Made by a program: the position numbers and the translations under genes. The notes below the pieces were generated by a model. The model was not told where the DNA came from, made no database searches, and saw only the letters and a list, made by a program, of their open reading frames with translations. Of a DNA stretch of 64,000 nt, positions 31,983-43,789 are shown piece by piece; the first letter of the stretch is position 1, and the number at the start of each line of letters is the position of its first letter. Origin of the DNA: Micropterix aruncella (lineage: Eukaryota > Arthropoda > Insecta > Lepidoptera > Micropterigidae); the NCBI GenBank assembly GCA_944548615.1, contig OX155972.1:11715161-11779160 (forward strand), written 5' to 3'.

Positions 31983-32060
31983 GGTGACCCAGCAGGGGAT
32001 CGAACCCGGGACTTTACAATGTAATATCATGCAACCTAGCCACTATGCCTCCGGGCCACC
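31983..32060 (-). repeat. tRNA-like sequence (SINE head or tRNA pseudogene)
   Basis: On the minus strand the 78 bases begin GGTGGCC and end GGTCACC, which pair over seven positions with one G-T. A GCATAGTGGCTAGG segment resembles a polymerase III A box and GGTTCGATCC is a perfect B box. The length and the weak anticodon stem argue against a working tRNA. A SINE derived from a tRNA is the likeliest reading. Confidence 0.55.
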
Positions 32061-32684
32061 GTGTTAGTCAATCGCACGCTTGCTTGGCTTCTTTTAATTC
32101 ACGGAAAGTCATTTTTGGCAATTTTAAAAGAGTGTACAAAGATGAATGTTTCGAATGTAGGTGATGATTTTATCTACATCAATACCGCTGTGAAAATACC
32201 ATATCACCACGTTTTCACCAGTCTTCTAATGTAAGCTTTAAGAAATGCTGCCTTTCCTCATACTCAAGTCTCCTTAGTTCTTGAGCTATCTTAGTAAACT
32301 TCTCGAGCAAGTCTATATCCTTTTATAAATATGGATTCCAGATCTGGAATCCATATCCATATTTCCAATGCCAATGCAATGCTAATAGTATTAATTTGGT
32401 CAAAATCTTCCTCAGTTCTATTGACTTTTGTGCCTCCATTTGTTTACAGTTTGTTAGCCATTCCTATACTCTATTTTCTATAACTTTTTTTCAACTTTTA
32501 AGAGTTTTCTAAAGGGGTACTTTTTCATACAAAACACCAATGCAAATTATCACCTTCAAAAAAAATATTGCAGCATCTTGAAACTTACCACAGTGTTAGG
32601 TCATAGTATCGTACAGGGGGCAGATTGAGTAGATTAAAAAAAAATGCCTTATGCGATATTGTTTAATAGTTTTTTTAAAATCTA
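32061..32684. other. Non-coding stretch, nothing recognised
   Basis: Could be the body of the tRNA-derived repeat or unrelated intergenic DNA. A short self-complementary AGATCTGGAATCCATAT-type segment lies near 32335-32362. No gene. Confidence 0.35.
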
Positions 32685-32832
32685 CAATGGAACCTCTCAT
32701 AACGAGCACCTCTCTTAACGAGTAATTGCAGCTCTCATAACGAGTATGGGAAAAATTGTTTCACTAAATGAGTGTTTCGCTTAATGAGTAAGAGTTTGGA
32801 ACGAATTATGCTCGTTATGAGAGGTTCCACTG
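32685..32832. mobile_element. 148-bp pogo-like MITE
   Basis: Ends CAATGGAACCTCTCATAACG and, inverted, CAGTGGAACCTCTCATAACG, flanked by TA (32683-32684, 32833-32834). Subterminal copies of CTCATAACGAGTA repeat the motif. The layout is that of pogo/Tigger-derived MITEs. Confidence 0.85.
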
Positions 32833-32859
32833 TATAAAAATGGACGTTGGTATATCTGT

Positions 32860-33490
32860 CGAGCTTAATAGACTCCAAAACCGTTTGACCGATCCCTATG
32901 AAAGTTGGCACATATATGTATTTTTTCATGGAGAAGGTTTTTATGATATCCGCTTTGTTGTAACTTACTACTAAATAGCTTTGCAGCACATCAATACTTC
33001 TATACCACTTCACATCACTTCTATACCACTCAACCGATCGCCACGAAAATTGGTATACATAGACATTTGAGACCGCATAATATTTTCGCTCTATTACCTG
33101 TATTGTAACTCGCCACCAGATGGCGCTGCAGCTCATCAACTTCTATACCGCTCAACCGATTGTCATGAAAATTGTCGCACCATATTGTCGCATAATATTG
33201 TTGCACCATTCACTTTGTTGTAAATCACCACTAGATGGCGCTGCTCCACATCAATTTATATACCATTCAACTGATCGCCATGTATTGTAACTCGCCACCA
33301 GATGGCGCTGCAGCGCATCAACTTCTATACCGCTCAACCGATTGTCATGAAATTCGGCATACATAGACTTTTGAGCCCGCATAATATTTTCGCACCATTC
33401 ACTTTGCTGTAAATCACCACTAGGTGGCGCTGCTCCACATCAATTTATATACCATTCAACTGATAGCCATGAAAATTTGAGCACTCTGAT
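32860..33490. repeat. Imperfect tandem/dispersed repeat with AGATGGCGCTGC units
   Basis: Segments built from ACCGATCNCNATGAAANTTGG, CGCATAATATTTTCGC, AACTCGCCACCAGATGGCGCTG and CATCAACTTCTATACC recur at least four times with a spacing of about 90-170 bases. This type of repeat is common in insect intergenic DNA. No coding content. Confidence 0.7.
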
Positions 33491-34690
33491 ATCACGGGAA
33501 ACGCCGGGTAATACCACTAGTTTTAAATAAAAATGAAATCTGAAATTTGGAATAATTTTTGTATAAAACATATTTTCGAAAATCTACTCAGTCAGTACAC
33601 TACGATACTGTGACCTAACGCTATTCTGTTTCGAGGTGCTGAAATTATTTGAGAATAAATTGGTGATATATTGGTGGATGTTCTCATTTAGCTTGTCTAG
33701 CTAGACTGATGCAAACATGTAATATATGATTGAAGGGGCAAGTGTGATCTGTAATGCTTAAAGAATCTTCAGTGACTCCATTTGTCATAGATGGCAGTGG
33801 ACTTTTTAAAAGATATTTTTAGGAAATGATTTTTAGCAACATTTTGTAAGTGTTTTTTATTCTGATATGATAAAACACTTATGTACTCATATAATGGTTT
33901 TCATACATATATGAAAAGCCACAAATAGTTGTTATGGCAGAGTGAAATTCTGCCGTGACGCTATGGGAAATATAGGCGGACAGATTTGCAAAAGCGTCCT
34001 ATATTTTGTTTCATTTGTTTTGGAAATAATTTCTCATTTAGAAATATTGGTGTGTCACCAGGATGAATTTGTCTGCATTATCATTACTTCTCCCATATTT
34101 TATTGCAATTTTCAGTACTCTTTTGGCTGTTTCTTTTATAATGTCATTGATATGATGTCCTCGCGAAATTGTCAGTTTTCACAGCAGCGGTTGTACTACA
34201 TATAAATTATAGTAAAGAATCATTAAATGGCCGGTCTCCCGGTTCTGCCGTTTTATACTATTAGTAGTTTAATAAGTGTTGTAGTATCTTGACCAATATA
34301 TTGATAATTAAAATATAGATCGGCGAATACCGGAATGGAGGTTCTAGCAAGAAATACTAAAGCGAATTAATAACTGTGCCAGAATCTCCATTTGAGTGCA
34401 GGCCGTTCTGCAAAACATGTTACTCGCACTTAAAATTTATTCTCATAGGTGTATATCCGCTAAGGATCGAGCAAGCTTTACAACTGACTGACAAAAGGTT
34501 AGGGTTCAAAATAAGTATATCATTACTTTGGCATTTGTTTTTATTATGTCTTAAATTAGGTGTGCAATATTATGGTGTAGGTGCAAATCTGCGACTAGCC
34601 CGGTCGAAAGCTGATATTAAAAAGTTGACTGTTTTCTGTTAACAGCTGGTTGAATTCCATTTCATTTCCTATCCTGATTATTGGTCTAAT
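33491..34690. other. Non-coding stretch, nothing recognised
   Basis: AT-rich. Open frames at 33942-34205 and 34376-34642 lack splice context or any known motif and are judged random. Confidence 0.35.
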
Positions 34691-34694
34691 TACA

Positions 34695-35425
34695 GTATTA
34701 CTAGCTGACCCGTGCCCACTTCGTTGGGCGGTAAAACTTTTTACTTGTGATGAAATTATGAGTGTGGTTTGGTTAGTACTGAGTGCTATGATTTATTTCG
34801 TGACTGCGAAAAGAAGGGTTATATTTTTACTGCATATGTATGTATGTATTTGCATGTCAATTTGACTATATTACCGTTATTTGTGAGTGTCTCCTTGTGA
34901 GTGTCTTATTTGTGAGTATCTTATCTCTTTAACCATTTATGCAGTAAAAGTGAAATTATATGCAGTAAAAGGAAAAAGTCTTTTGTTTTAAACACTTGAG
35001 ACGATAAATTAACTTATTTCGATATGAATTCATAATTGTTGATAATATGACCAATTAAAATTATTTTTTTACTATAAAATACTACTTTTTGTTACTTAAA
35101 TATAAAAGTTAGACATATGCTGTCGCTGACTTTTTTGTAGGCATTATCAAGCTCTACAACTTTTCCCTAGAACTTAATCATATATCTCTCATCGTTAAGG
35201 CAGCGTTAGTTAGAAACCTTTTAGTTCGACCGTTTTTTCTCCGACTTTGCAAATCCGACTACAACGAAAAAGTTTTTTCATTTTTCGGATTAATATATAT
35301 CATATGACACTCACAAATAACGTGACTTCTATTGGTCAAAGAATTTTCAAAATCGGCTCAGTAGATCCAGAAATTACCTCCTACAACGTCACAAACTTTA
35401 CCTCTTTATAATATTAGTATAGATA
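34695..35425. repeat. Interspersed repeat beginning AGCTGACCCGTGCCCACTTC
   Basis: The start AGCTGACCCGTGCC and the end TTTATAATATTAGTATAGAT are hallmarks of an abundant insect repeat. A second end of the same type (TTTTATAATATTAGTGAAGA) is at about 38230. I cannot assign a class with certainty; RTE-related LINE or SINE is likely. Confidence 0.5.
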
Positions 35426-35564
35426 AATCCTTATTTTTTTAGAAATTCAATTTGAGTATTGTAGATTTTCAAGCATTTATTAATGCATATTTATTAAAGA
35501 GAATGGGCAAAATAAAGTTGTTAAATATCTACTACCACCTACTAAAATACTATGACTTCAAAGG

Positions 35565-35735
35565 GGGAATGAATGGGTGGTAATATGAAAGCTCTTAAGC
35601 TGTCCTAAACTTACCAATAGCTGGTCGTTAGTCCGGAGTCAACCGCTCGCCCCCCAGAAGTGTATTAATAGTATCACAATGGACCCGACTCCGGTCAGTG
35701 AATTCCTTGTCAGCTCCGTTTGTATTTTATTTTAT
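35565..35735 (+). repeat. LINE 3' tail, copy 1
   Basis: Matches 48715-48890 (AGCTGTCCTAAAC, GTAAGTCCGGA-like, CCCCCNAGAAGTGTA, CCCGACTC, GGTCGGTGAATTCC, CAGCTCCNTTTGTATTTATT). At 48 kb the same tail follows an endonuclease-domain reading frame, so it is taken as that element's 3' end. Confidence 0.55.
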
Positions 35736-38700
35736 TGTCTTCAACTTTGACCTATATTCGTCATATAGGAAGCTGGAGTTTTTTGGATTTTTTGTTAACT
35801 TTTGCAAAAATTTGACCGGGCGATGTCGGGCACAAAATATTTTAGCATTTTTCCATAAATGTTCGTAAGCGGTGCTTTTGTACGTTTGTTGCTGTTCGTG
35901 AATGGCCTAGTTTACTATTCCGCTACGGAAAAAAAAAACATAAAATATGAGGGTTTGGTTTTCGATTTTAAAACAGTGTCATACGCGCACATTCGCCGAT
36001 AGTCACAAATGTATCTAGATTTAGTAAAATAATTGAGTGAAGGGGGAATCGTTTGAATAGTTGATTATCAGTGCAGATATAACGTAATACTCTTCTTCTT
36101 CGTTGAGTGCCATGAGTTTTTGCCATTTTATGATGTTGCATAACTGCTTGTTTTCCAACCTGCTGAGAAATTGCTAATTGCTCTTCTATAATGAAGAACT
36201 TTTAGTTATAAATTGATAAGATTTTTCTTGCGTCTTTTGTACAAGTTAGGCAATTCTGAGGCTAATACTGTTCCTCAGAGCTACTTGATTCCAATCGTGA
36301 TAGATGTACAATTGATAATCATGTTCCAAAGTATCACTAGCACCAGCATTCACAGCATCACAGTATCACTATTTCCCAGTGGTACTCTTAACTTTTTGAA
36401 GCCCTCAGAATAATACGATTTTGGGAACTGCAAAATAGGCTTTCGTGTCTTCTCAATATTCGATCTTTCCTACAAAATCAACGCAAAGTCCTGGGCGAAG
36501 TCTCGTTTTGGAACCATTTTCGAAATTTTTACATTTTATTGTGTTATAATTTTAATTTTGAGCGATTTCTCTAGTACATGTCTTCCTAAGCATCGTATCA
36601 TTGATTGTATTAGTGATTTTTACTGACAAAGAAAGTGTCACACCCTTCCTTCTCAATATTGAATTTCTCTGCCTTAACTTTTCAAATTTTTCGCAGAATA
36701 ATACATTCGTTATTCTTTATTTTTAGCCAGAAGTTTGGCTTTCTCATTCATATTTGTCTGCACTGATAGTCTAATGAATTCCTTTTATACCGCATTTGTA
36801 GTTTTGCTTTGGTTGTAACGGTACATTTTTTGTCGCGGTGGAAACAATAAAAACAATGGTGTCCGGACCATGTAATCGTTATCGTTAAGTAAAGAGAGTT
36901 AATGCTAGTTTTTTGTACTAAACCTAGCACATTTTTAATCAACATTGGTAACAACCATATCACGGATGTTTAACAGATTTCATATCCCGATTTTGCGGAG
37001 TGTTTTTTATTCCTTTCATATTTATACGTAGCTTTGTATGACACTGGTGTATTTTCTATAAATATATATATATTTTTGACTTGCTTCTTTTTGCGACGAG
37101 AGCATCATTCGATGTTAGGAAGATAAACAGATTGGCACGTAACACAGCCTTTCTATTCGTTTTTATCGCCGCAGTACAGGCTCCGTCGACTTTAACAGAC
37201 GATGTTTAACTATGATGGCGAACATAAGAATTTGGGGATACGGTAAGGAAAGGTACTTTCTTCAAGATTATTCTTTGAAGTCATTGTTTGTTTACTTCAT
37301 GACTTTATCACAGGCTATCCCAGTTTTTTTGTTCGCCAGAATGTTTTGTCTGTCCATGGATAAAAATATATATACATCTCCGTTATTTCGCAAAATGTAA
37401 CGGAGTATTTAACTATAGCGCGTAACGAGTAACTTAGTCATTTGCTAGATGTTTGAAAAATAAATATTAATATATTAAACAAATAATTTAAATTGTATTT
37501 AAAAAAACCCCGCTTGAAAATTATTTAATAAGGGGTGGTCTAGTTTGTAAGAGTAATGAATTATTATTATTATACTTGCAACTGTTTATGGTTTTTTTCC
37601 GTTGTCTGTTTCACTTTACGGTTGTTATTCTCTATGATTTATGATTTTAACTGTCGATAAAGGCCAGATCTGGTAGGCGAAGAATGAAAAAAGAGAAATT
37701 GCCATTTTTTATTAAATAGAGCACCTTTTCGACTCGACAATCTAGCATTTTATCCTCGTACTGTAATTTTGCGCATACCCTCACTGATAAACTAGTCAAA
37801 TTGAAAGTGAAATGATACTCCGGTCTTGTCTTCTGGCGTGGACAATTCTTCCAAAAATCGTCATAATTCTAGAGGGCGTGCGCGCGTGCATTGTATAATT
37901 CTAGACCTCTCTCGTCTATGGTTCCTAATATTTTTTTTCTCCAGTATTCTCTCCGGCTCCCACTGTTTTGAAAAACTCACCACGTGATTTTATGAGCTTG
38001 TGAATTTAATTCTTAAAAATATAATAGTAACGGGGCGGGACACCCATCCCTTTGACTAGGTGTAATGTTCGGACTGTGATTTTTAAACGGATTCGTAGGT
38101 GGCTCAACGTAACGTTTAGGTGTAGGGCAGACTAAAAAATCTATATAGTGCACAAGGCTTTCGTGAAAATGCGTATCTCCCGACACGTCCCGCCCCCTAT
38201 TTAGAGAATAGCCAAAATACCTATGTGTTTTATAATATTAGTGAAGATTTATTAAAGAAATATAATGTTATTCCTTCCTTTCTCAATGTCTAAATACGTG
38301 CCTAGTTTTTACGAATATGAAAAAATGTATAAAAAAATATGCAAAAATAATACAAATAGAGTGTATAATCCGGTAGCCCATTGCGGTTAAATCTACATCA
38401 TCCGATATAAAAGTTTAAAAAATCTATTGAATTTATGAGCCGTACGATGATAAATTGATTTTAAGAGTCGTTTAATTCCCGTACGAGATGGCGTAGGGTG
38501 AACTGCGAAGGGCTGCCAGTCTAGTATATTAATCGGTGGAATAACACATGGGCCAATGCTATTTATTAACACTATAACAATATTAAACAACAGATAAATA
38601 CTTAGCGAAAGAGAGAGTTTTATTGATGTATTTGTGATATTACATAGTTTGTAAACTGCTACTTGGGACGTGTAAAACTTCTTAATCCTTCGAAATGTTT

Positions 38701-41640
38701 ATTATTATTATTATCCGTGTATTTTATTTTAAGTAATTCGATGTATGCGGGAATATTTGTATTATCCAATGTTGTTGTATCAATGTTGCTTGCGTATTTA
38801 ATAGTTAAATAGCCGTTGCGGCTGTATGCGGGTGATTTTTAATCGAAATGGCAAAAAACAGGCCGGAAATGTATTCACCGCGTATTCGTTCGTATTCACC
38901 GTAAGGCCGCCAATCCGTCGCCATTTCGATTTAAATCGTCCGTTAGTTTTATACAAATGTTTTTATATACATACAGATTTGCAGTTTGAATAGCGCCTAA
39001 GAGTACATTTTCCACAATCCTAGCCTCTCGGTGTCATTGCATTTTTTACTAGAATTCTACATGTTTAGATTTTTACTACGTATTACTATTAGAATGTTAT
39101 GTAGTTAACGTAATATTTATATTTATTAACGTAAAGAACCGTGCATAATCATTCGTGTGTAACTCCGGAATTTACTGCTCTGTGTAAAGTACTTAATCTG
39201 TAATCGATGCGCTTTGGACGAGCGAGCGATCGCGACGGAGCATGAGCGAAATCCGAATCGCTCGCGTCTCTCATCGCGCTTACTCTTTCATTTTGTACGC
39301 CCGCCACGACCAAAACGCCATGCCAAATGTCCCTCGACTCCCCTCACAGCTAAATCCGCGAATGGGACACTCATTTATATCTCGGAAGTATACTTTTTGG
39401 GTCCAAATAATATCGAACTTAATTCTCTTAAACTGAAGTAAAAAAAATAATAAAAAGAAGTATTTTATCAGTTGATAACACACATAATGATGATGAATGA
39501 AAATTGTATTATTTATACACAATTAGTTAATGAATGTTGCTTTATTAACGAAAAAAATATATATGTAAACGTGCAAAAATAATTGTAAATTAAGTACTTA
39601 GCGATGGGGTTTTTCTTTTGGGTGTGCGATTATAATCTCTTTCTTATGTCTTTAATTATTATATTTAAATATTAAAAAAAGGATACACCATTATCTTGAT
39701 GATCCGTCTGTATTTTTGCTCTTTTATGGAATTAAAAACGTGTGTCTGTTCTGGACGAAAAATATTTTAAATAGCTCAAAGAGGTCGTCTAGATTTTTTA
39801 AAAGTAAAACGGAGTGTTTCTCTCGTGAGCTTGGACTGAACTACAGTTTTAAGTCGAGCAAATCTGCACTAACCTCATAAAATAATTATTCTGAATGAGT
39901 TTTTAAAAATCTAGACTTGAGCTACACTCGAGTATCAAGCCACGCCTAAACCCCCAAAACGACGGACAAAAGCTCAAATTTTTTTTAGAGTGATGTTTTG
40001 TACCTCATCTACTACATAGTTCCGCCTAATAACGCTATATAGTCCAAGCAAATTAGCCCAGGAAATGGACAGTCAGATCGAATAATTCACGTAGTTTTGA
40101 AAATCGATACAGTTATTCCTGATGAACATACTGGAGATTCCTGAATGTGGGGGTAAAAAGAGGGAAGGGTTTAAGTATCCAAAGCTTTTTTTTAGGAAAC
40201 TATGTAGTTTAGTTCGTAGAACTAGTCATAATGCACAGTCTAATTGCGCGGTGCGTTGCGGTACGTTTTTCACGCTGGGCCGGAAAAAATGCATTTGCTG
40301 GCCTTCGATCTGCGGAATAAGTTCCGCAGCACGCGGGGTTTATATATAACTATAGTATGGAAAAATTTGTCCGGCGACGAACCGCAACAATTCCGTAGCA
40401 AACCGCAGAACGTAAATCCGGACTGATTTCTTTTCCATAGTGCACTTTCATCTGAATCTATAGTTTACGGATTTTCCGAAAATAAAGCGCACATAACTTC
40501 ACCGCAGCGGAACTAATCCTAACAGTTTTCGAAATATTCGCAAAAACCTGAAGAAAGGCAAATTTGACCCCCACCGCCGACACACATCTATGAAATCTTC
40601 CCTCCCCCCCCTCCCCCTGACACAACACACCCTCCACCCACGGGGACTTTCAGTATGTCCATCAGGGGGTCCATCAGTTTTTAGGAACAGCTGTACTAAT
40701 TTTCAAAACTGGGCATTATTTTGATTGTCTATTTTTATCGGGCTAATATAGAGATATAATGTCTTAATTATTTAAAAAATGTGGATTTTCTAGTTTGTAA
40801 CGTTTTTCTTAGGTTTTTCCTCTCGGTAGATATTTGATTGACAATGGTTTCGGGAATACATAATATGGTTAAAGCGCAGTTATGTCCGAAAGTTTGCCAT
40901 TTTTTGATAGTTTACGTCAATTGGGTGCGGCCGGCGCTGGGGCTCGAGGGCGGGGGAAATCGGCCAGTTTCGCTCGGGGAACGAAATGGATTTGGTGCTT
41001 TTGTTAATAAAATATCCAGTGAGCCACGGCCGGACGCACTCTCTTATCTCAAAAATCGTACCTACTCTTATTAAAATATATGATAATTTAATGTGCGTGT
41101 TCAACTTATCTTAATCTAAGAGAGTCATTTCGTTTTGAGTCGGACTTAAATTTGTGATTATCGAATGAAGTGGATTGCGGGATTTTTTAACGTTTGTTTG
41201 TGTTGACAGTTAACCATAGATGCCTTTTTGTCGGATGGGGTCGAATCTGAGTGAATATCCTGTCGGTCTTTCTGTAGTCAACGTAAAAATGCACGGTCCG
41301 TATACTGCTCTGCAATATCCCGTGAACCTAAAGAGGCTCTTTGTCGGGGGCTAAACATCTATGAATGCATGATCTTGTGCACTACAGGGTCTATTCTGAA
41401 AATATCCAAACTTATTTATTTGCAATTGATTTATTGTTGACGATTATAACAGCTGTCAATATTTTTCAATGTAGTCTCGTTGAGCCTCAATACAGTGAGT
41501 ATAGCGACTTTTCCGCTGTTCGTCGCACTCCTGGAAGTCCTTGACTGACACCCTCTTTAACCTGTTAACCTTGCATGACATAAACATACGTCAAACGTAA
41601 ACAGTATCGAGTATATGAAGGACGTATAGAAACGTTATTT
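35736..41640. other. Long gene-free interval with minor inverted repeats
   Basis: About 5.9 kb without a supportable gene. Seen within it: a short hairpin around 38833-38938 (TCGAAATGGC and its inverse); an inverted pair GGGGCGGGACA / TGTCGGGA-like GTCCCGCCCC at about 38033 and 38188; a repeat end near 38230; and C-rich runs near 40600. Open frames here (for example 39214-39441, 40838-41074) have no motif. Confidence 0.5.
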
Positions 41641-41646
41641 CAAGGA

Positions 41647-42690
41647 TTAGGGGTCGTCCATTAATCACATTATGTTTTTTTGCAACCTTTTAACCCCTTC
41701 CTCCTCCCTAATGATACGTGGTGAGGTTTTAAACTACCCCCCCCCCCCTACCCAAAATAGCATGTATTTTTTTGGTACAAAGTATGTTTGAAAAGCTCTC
41801 ACGCAGAAGCCAGATGGCAAGATCGGCCATGAGCAAGCTAGAAAGGCTGTGGAAGAATCGGGGTATAAGTCAGCGGACTAAGGTCAGGCTGGTTCGAGCT
41901 CTGGTTTTCTCGATCTTTGTCTATGCATCGGAGACATGGACCCTGAAGGCTCGGATACGCACCAAAATTGATGCACTGGAGATGTGGTGTCGGCGTAAAA
42001 TGCTAGGAATCCCATGGACAGCACGCCGCACCAACAAATCTGTCCTGGAAGAACTCGGCATCCAAGTGAGACTCTCCACCGTATGCATGAGAAGTCATGT
42101 TGCCAGGAGAAACCCAGAGAATCTGGAGAAAATGCTTTCCGGGGGTCAAGTGGAGGGAAGAAGAAGCAGAGGCAGATCACCGGCCAGATGGAACGACCTC
42201 ATCAAAGAAGTTACAAAAGGGTCAATACAATCTGCGACCCACCATGCAGAAGACAGGTCGAAGTGGAGGAGCCTCGTAGGCAAACTGTTGTCTAGTGGCC
42301 ACGATCCTCAGTAATGAGGGAACGACGGAGAAGAAGAATCTTAAAAAATCTGAATAATGTCTTTAAATACAGGTATGATCTAATTTAATTCTGGAAAATT
42401 AAGCACCGTGATACAAATGTCCAGACAGACATTAAGGTTGCAGGTTGGTTACAGGTATAAAAATAATAAAGGAAAGGTGTAATCACGTGGAAAATATATA
42501 ATTGTACTGGCAACGGCGCGTTGCCAGTTTTCGGTTTAGAAATCGCAGGTTTAAAAAAAAATTAATACCTGTGATATCTCACTACACCCTACCCACCTTG
42601 TGATATTTCGTGATTTTTCCGATCCTCCCCCTTCCTTCCCCCCCCCCCCTTTCGAGCCTCATGTGATTAATGTACGATCCCTTACTTACC
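41647..42690. mobile_element. Inverted-repeat element split by a LINE fragment
   Basis: The left end GGGGTCGTCCATTAATCACA and the inverted right end GGGATCGTACATTAATCACA bracket C-rich runs (41739-41750 and 42639-42649) that face each other. The LINE piece at 41769-42335 sits between them. The same GGGCCGTCCACAT...CCCCCC type of sequence recurs at 57270-57400. It appears to be a small foldback that later received the LINE. Confidence 0.55.
41769..42335 (+). mobile_element. LINE reverse transcriptase C-terminal fragment (RTE-like)
   Basis: An uninterrupted frame of about 180 codons covers the region after the palm: RTKVRLVRALVFSIFVYASE, then TWTL, ALEMWCRRKMLGIPW, SHVARRNPENLEKMLSGG and RGRSPARWNDLIK. 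It ends with a stop followed by a GA-rich AATGAGGGAACGACGGAGAA-type tail, common at the 3' end of RTE-type elements. The catalytic box lies upstream of the truncation. Confidence 0.85.
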
Positions 42691-42829
42691 TTGCATCTGC
42701 TTCGTTTTCTGCATCTATATTATTATATTATACACTAACAGCTTAAGGCTGATGCGTGTATATCACATGCACTTGTTTTTAAACTTGCGACTTTTGCACT
42801 AAGAAAAATGTCCAGTTTGTTTATTAAAG

Positions 42830-43069
42830 CTATTGACAGATAGCACTGATCACTTCCTCTAGCAACGCATTCCAAGCATCCACTACTTGATTTGTCGAAG
42901 AATATTTCCTGGGGTTCGATGCTGCAATTGTCTTATTTAGCTTCAACGAGTGTCCACGCAGTTGCTTATTGGTGTTCAGGTTATACATGCTCTTGAGGTT
43001 GGGCACGTTGTAATAACCGTGAAGCATTTTGTAGCACTATTAAGTCTCCTCGCTGCCTACGTTCCTCTA
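42830..43069 (-). mobile_element. LINE C-terminal fragment (CR1/L2-like)
   Basis: On the minus strand TLEERRQRGDLI is followed, after a small frameshift near 43025, by MLHGYYNV and LRGHSLKLNKTIAASNPRKY, then VVDAWNALLEEVISA. This is the standard C-terminal signature of CR1/Jockey reverse-transcriptase proteins. No 5' part. Confidence 0.8.
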
Positions 43070-43386
43070 ATGTATGCCTTTACCTGCCGCCATAATGATT
43101 ATAATTTCAATTGTCTAAATAATTTGATCCTGGATATCGATCTATATGTGAGACCTCATATGCACCAACAATTCAAATGTGCATTTTTTTATTGTTATGT
43201 AAAATCAAGCTCCGGTTCATTATGTCCCATGTCGCCAGAGCTCAAATTGCTTAGTTTTCTTGTAATTCTTATTGCAGTGGCATCTCGTAGGCATTGGTTG
43301 ATGATTTTATTCCTCGCAAGTAATTCCTCGCAAACAACTTAACTGTGACATAAAATCGAAGACTATCGCGGTTGTTTGACATTATA

Positions 43387-43789
43387 AATAGGATAGAAAC
43401 AAATTTACCGTGTGGAATTGGTAGCAACCGACGTTTCGGTGACGTTGCAGCCGCCGTTGTCTAGGGTAGACTCGTCTACCCTAGACAGCAGCGGCTGCAA
43501 CATCACCGAAACGTCGGGTGCTACAAATTTCACGCAGTAAATTTGTTTCTATCTTTACTGTACTAACAATTAGAACTGTCACAAATAGGATAGAAACGAA
43601 TTTACCGCGTGAAATTTGTAGCACCCGATGTTTCGGTGACGTTGCAGCCGCCGTTGTCTAGGGTAGATTCGTCTACCCTAGACAGCGGCGGCTGCGACGT
43701 CACCGAAACGTCGGGTGCTACAAATTTCACGCGGTAAATTCGTTTCTATCCTATTTAACTGTGACAGTTTTAATTGTTAGTACAGTAAA
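43387..43789. repeat. Two consecutive long palindromes of one family
   Basis: Two hairpins of about 160 bp and 235 bp, centred near 43470 and 43672, share arms with GATAGAAAC, TTTACCG, GTAGCACCCGA, CGTTTCGGTGACGTTGCAGC and GTCTAGGGTAGA. The second is longer because TACTGTACTAACAATTA before it and its inverse after it also pair. The arms are nearly perfect, suggesting recent origin or gene conversion. Confidence 0.85.

Noticed and set aside
32860..33490. CRISPR-like spaced repeats
   Set aside because: Units are long, diverged and unevenly spaced, in an animal genome; ordinary dispersed repeats.
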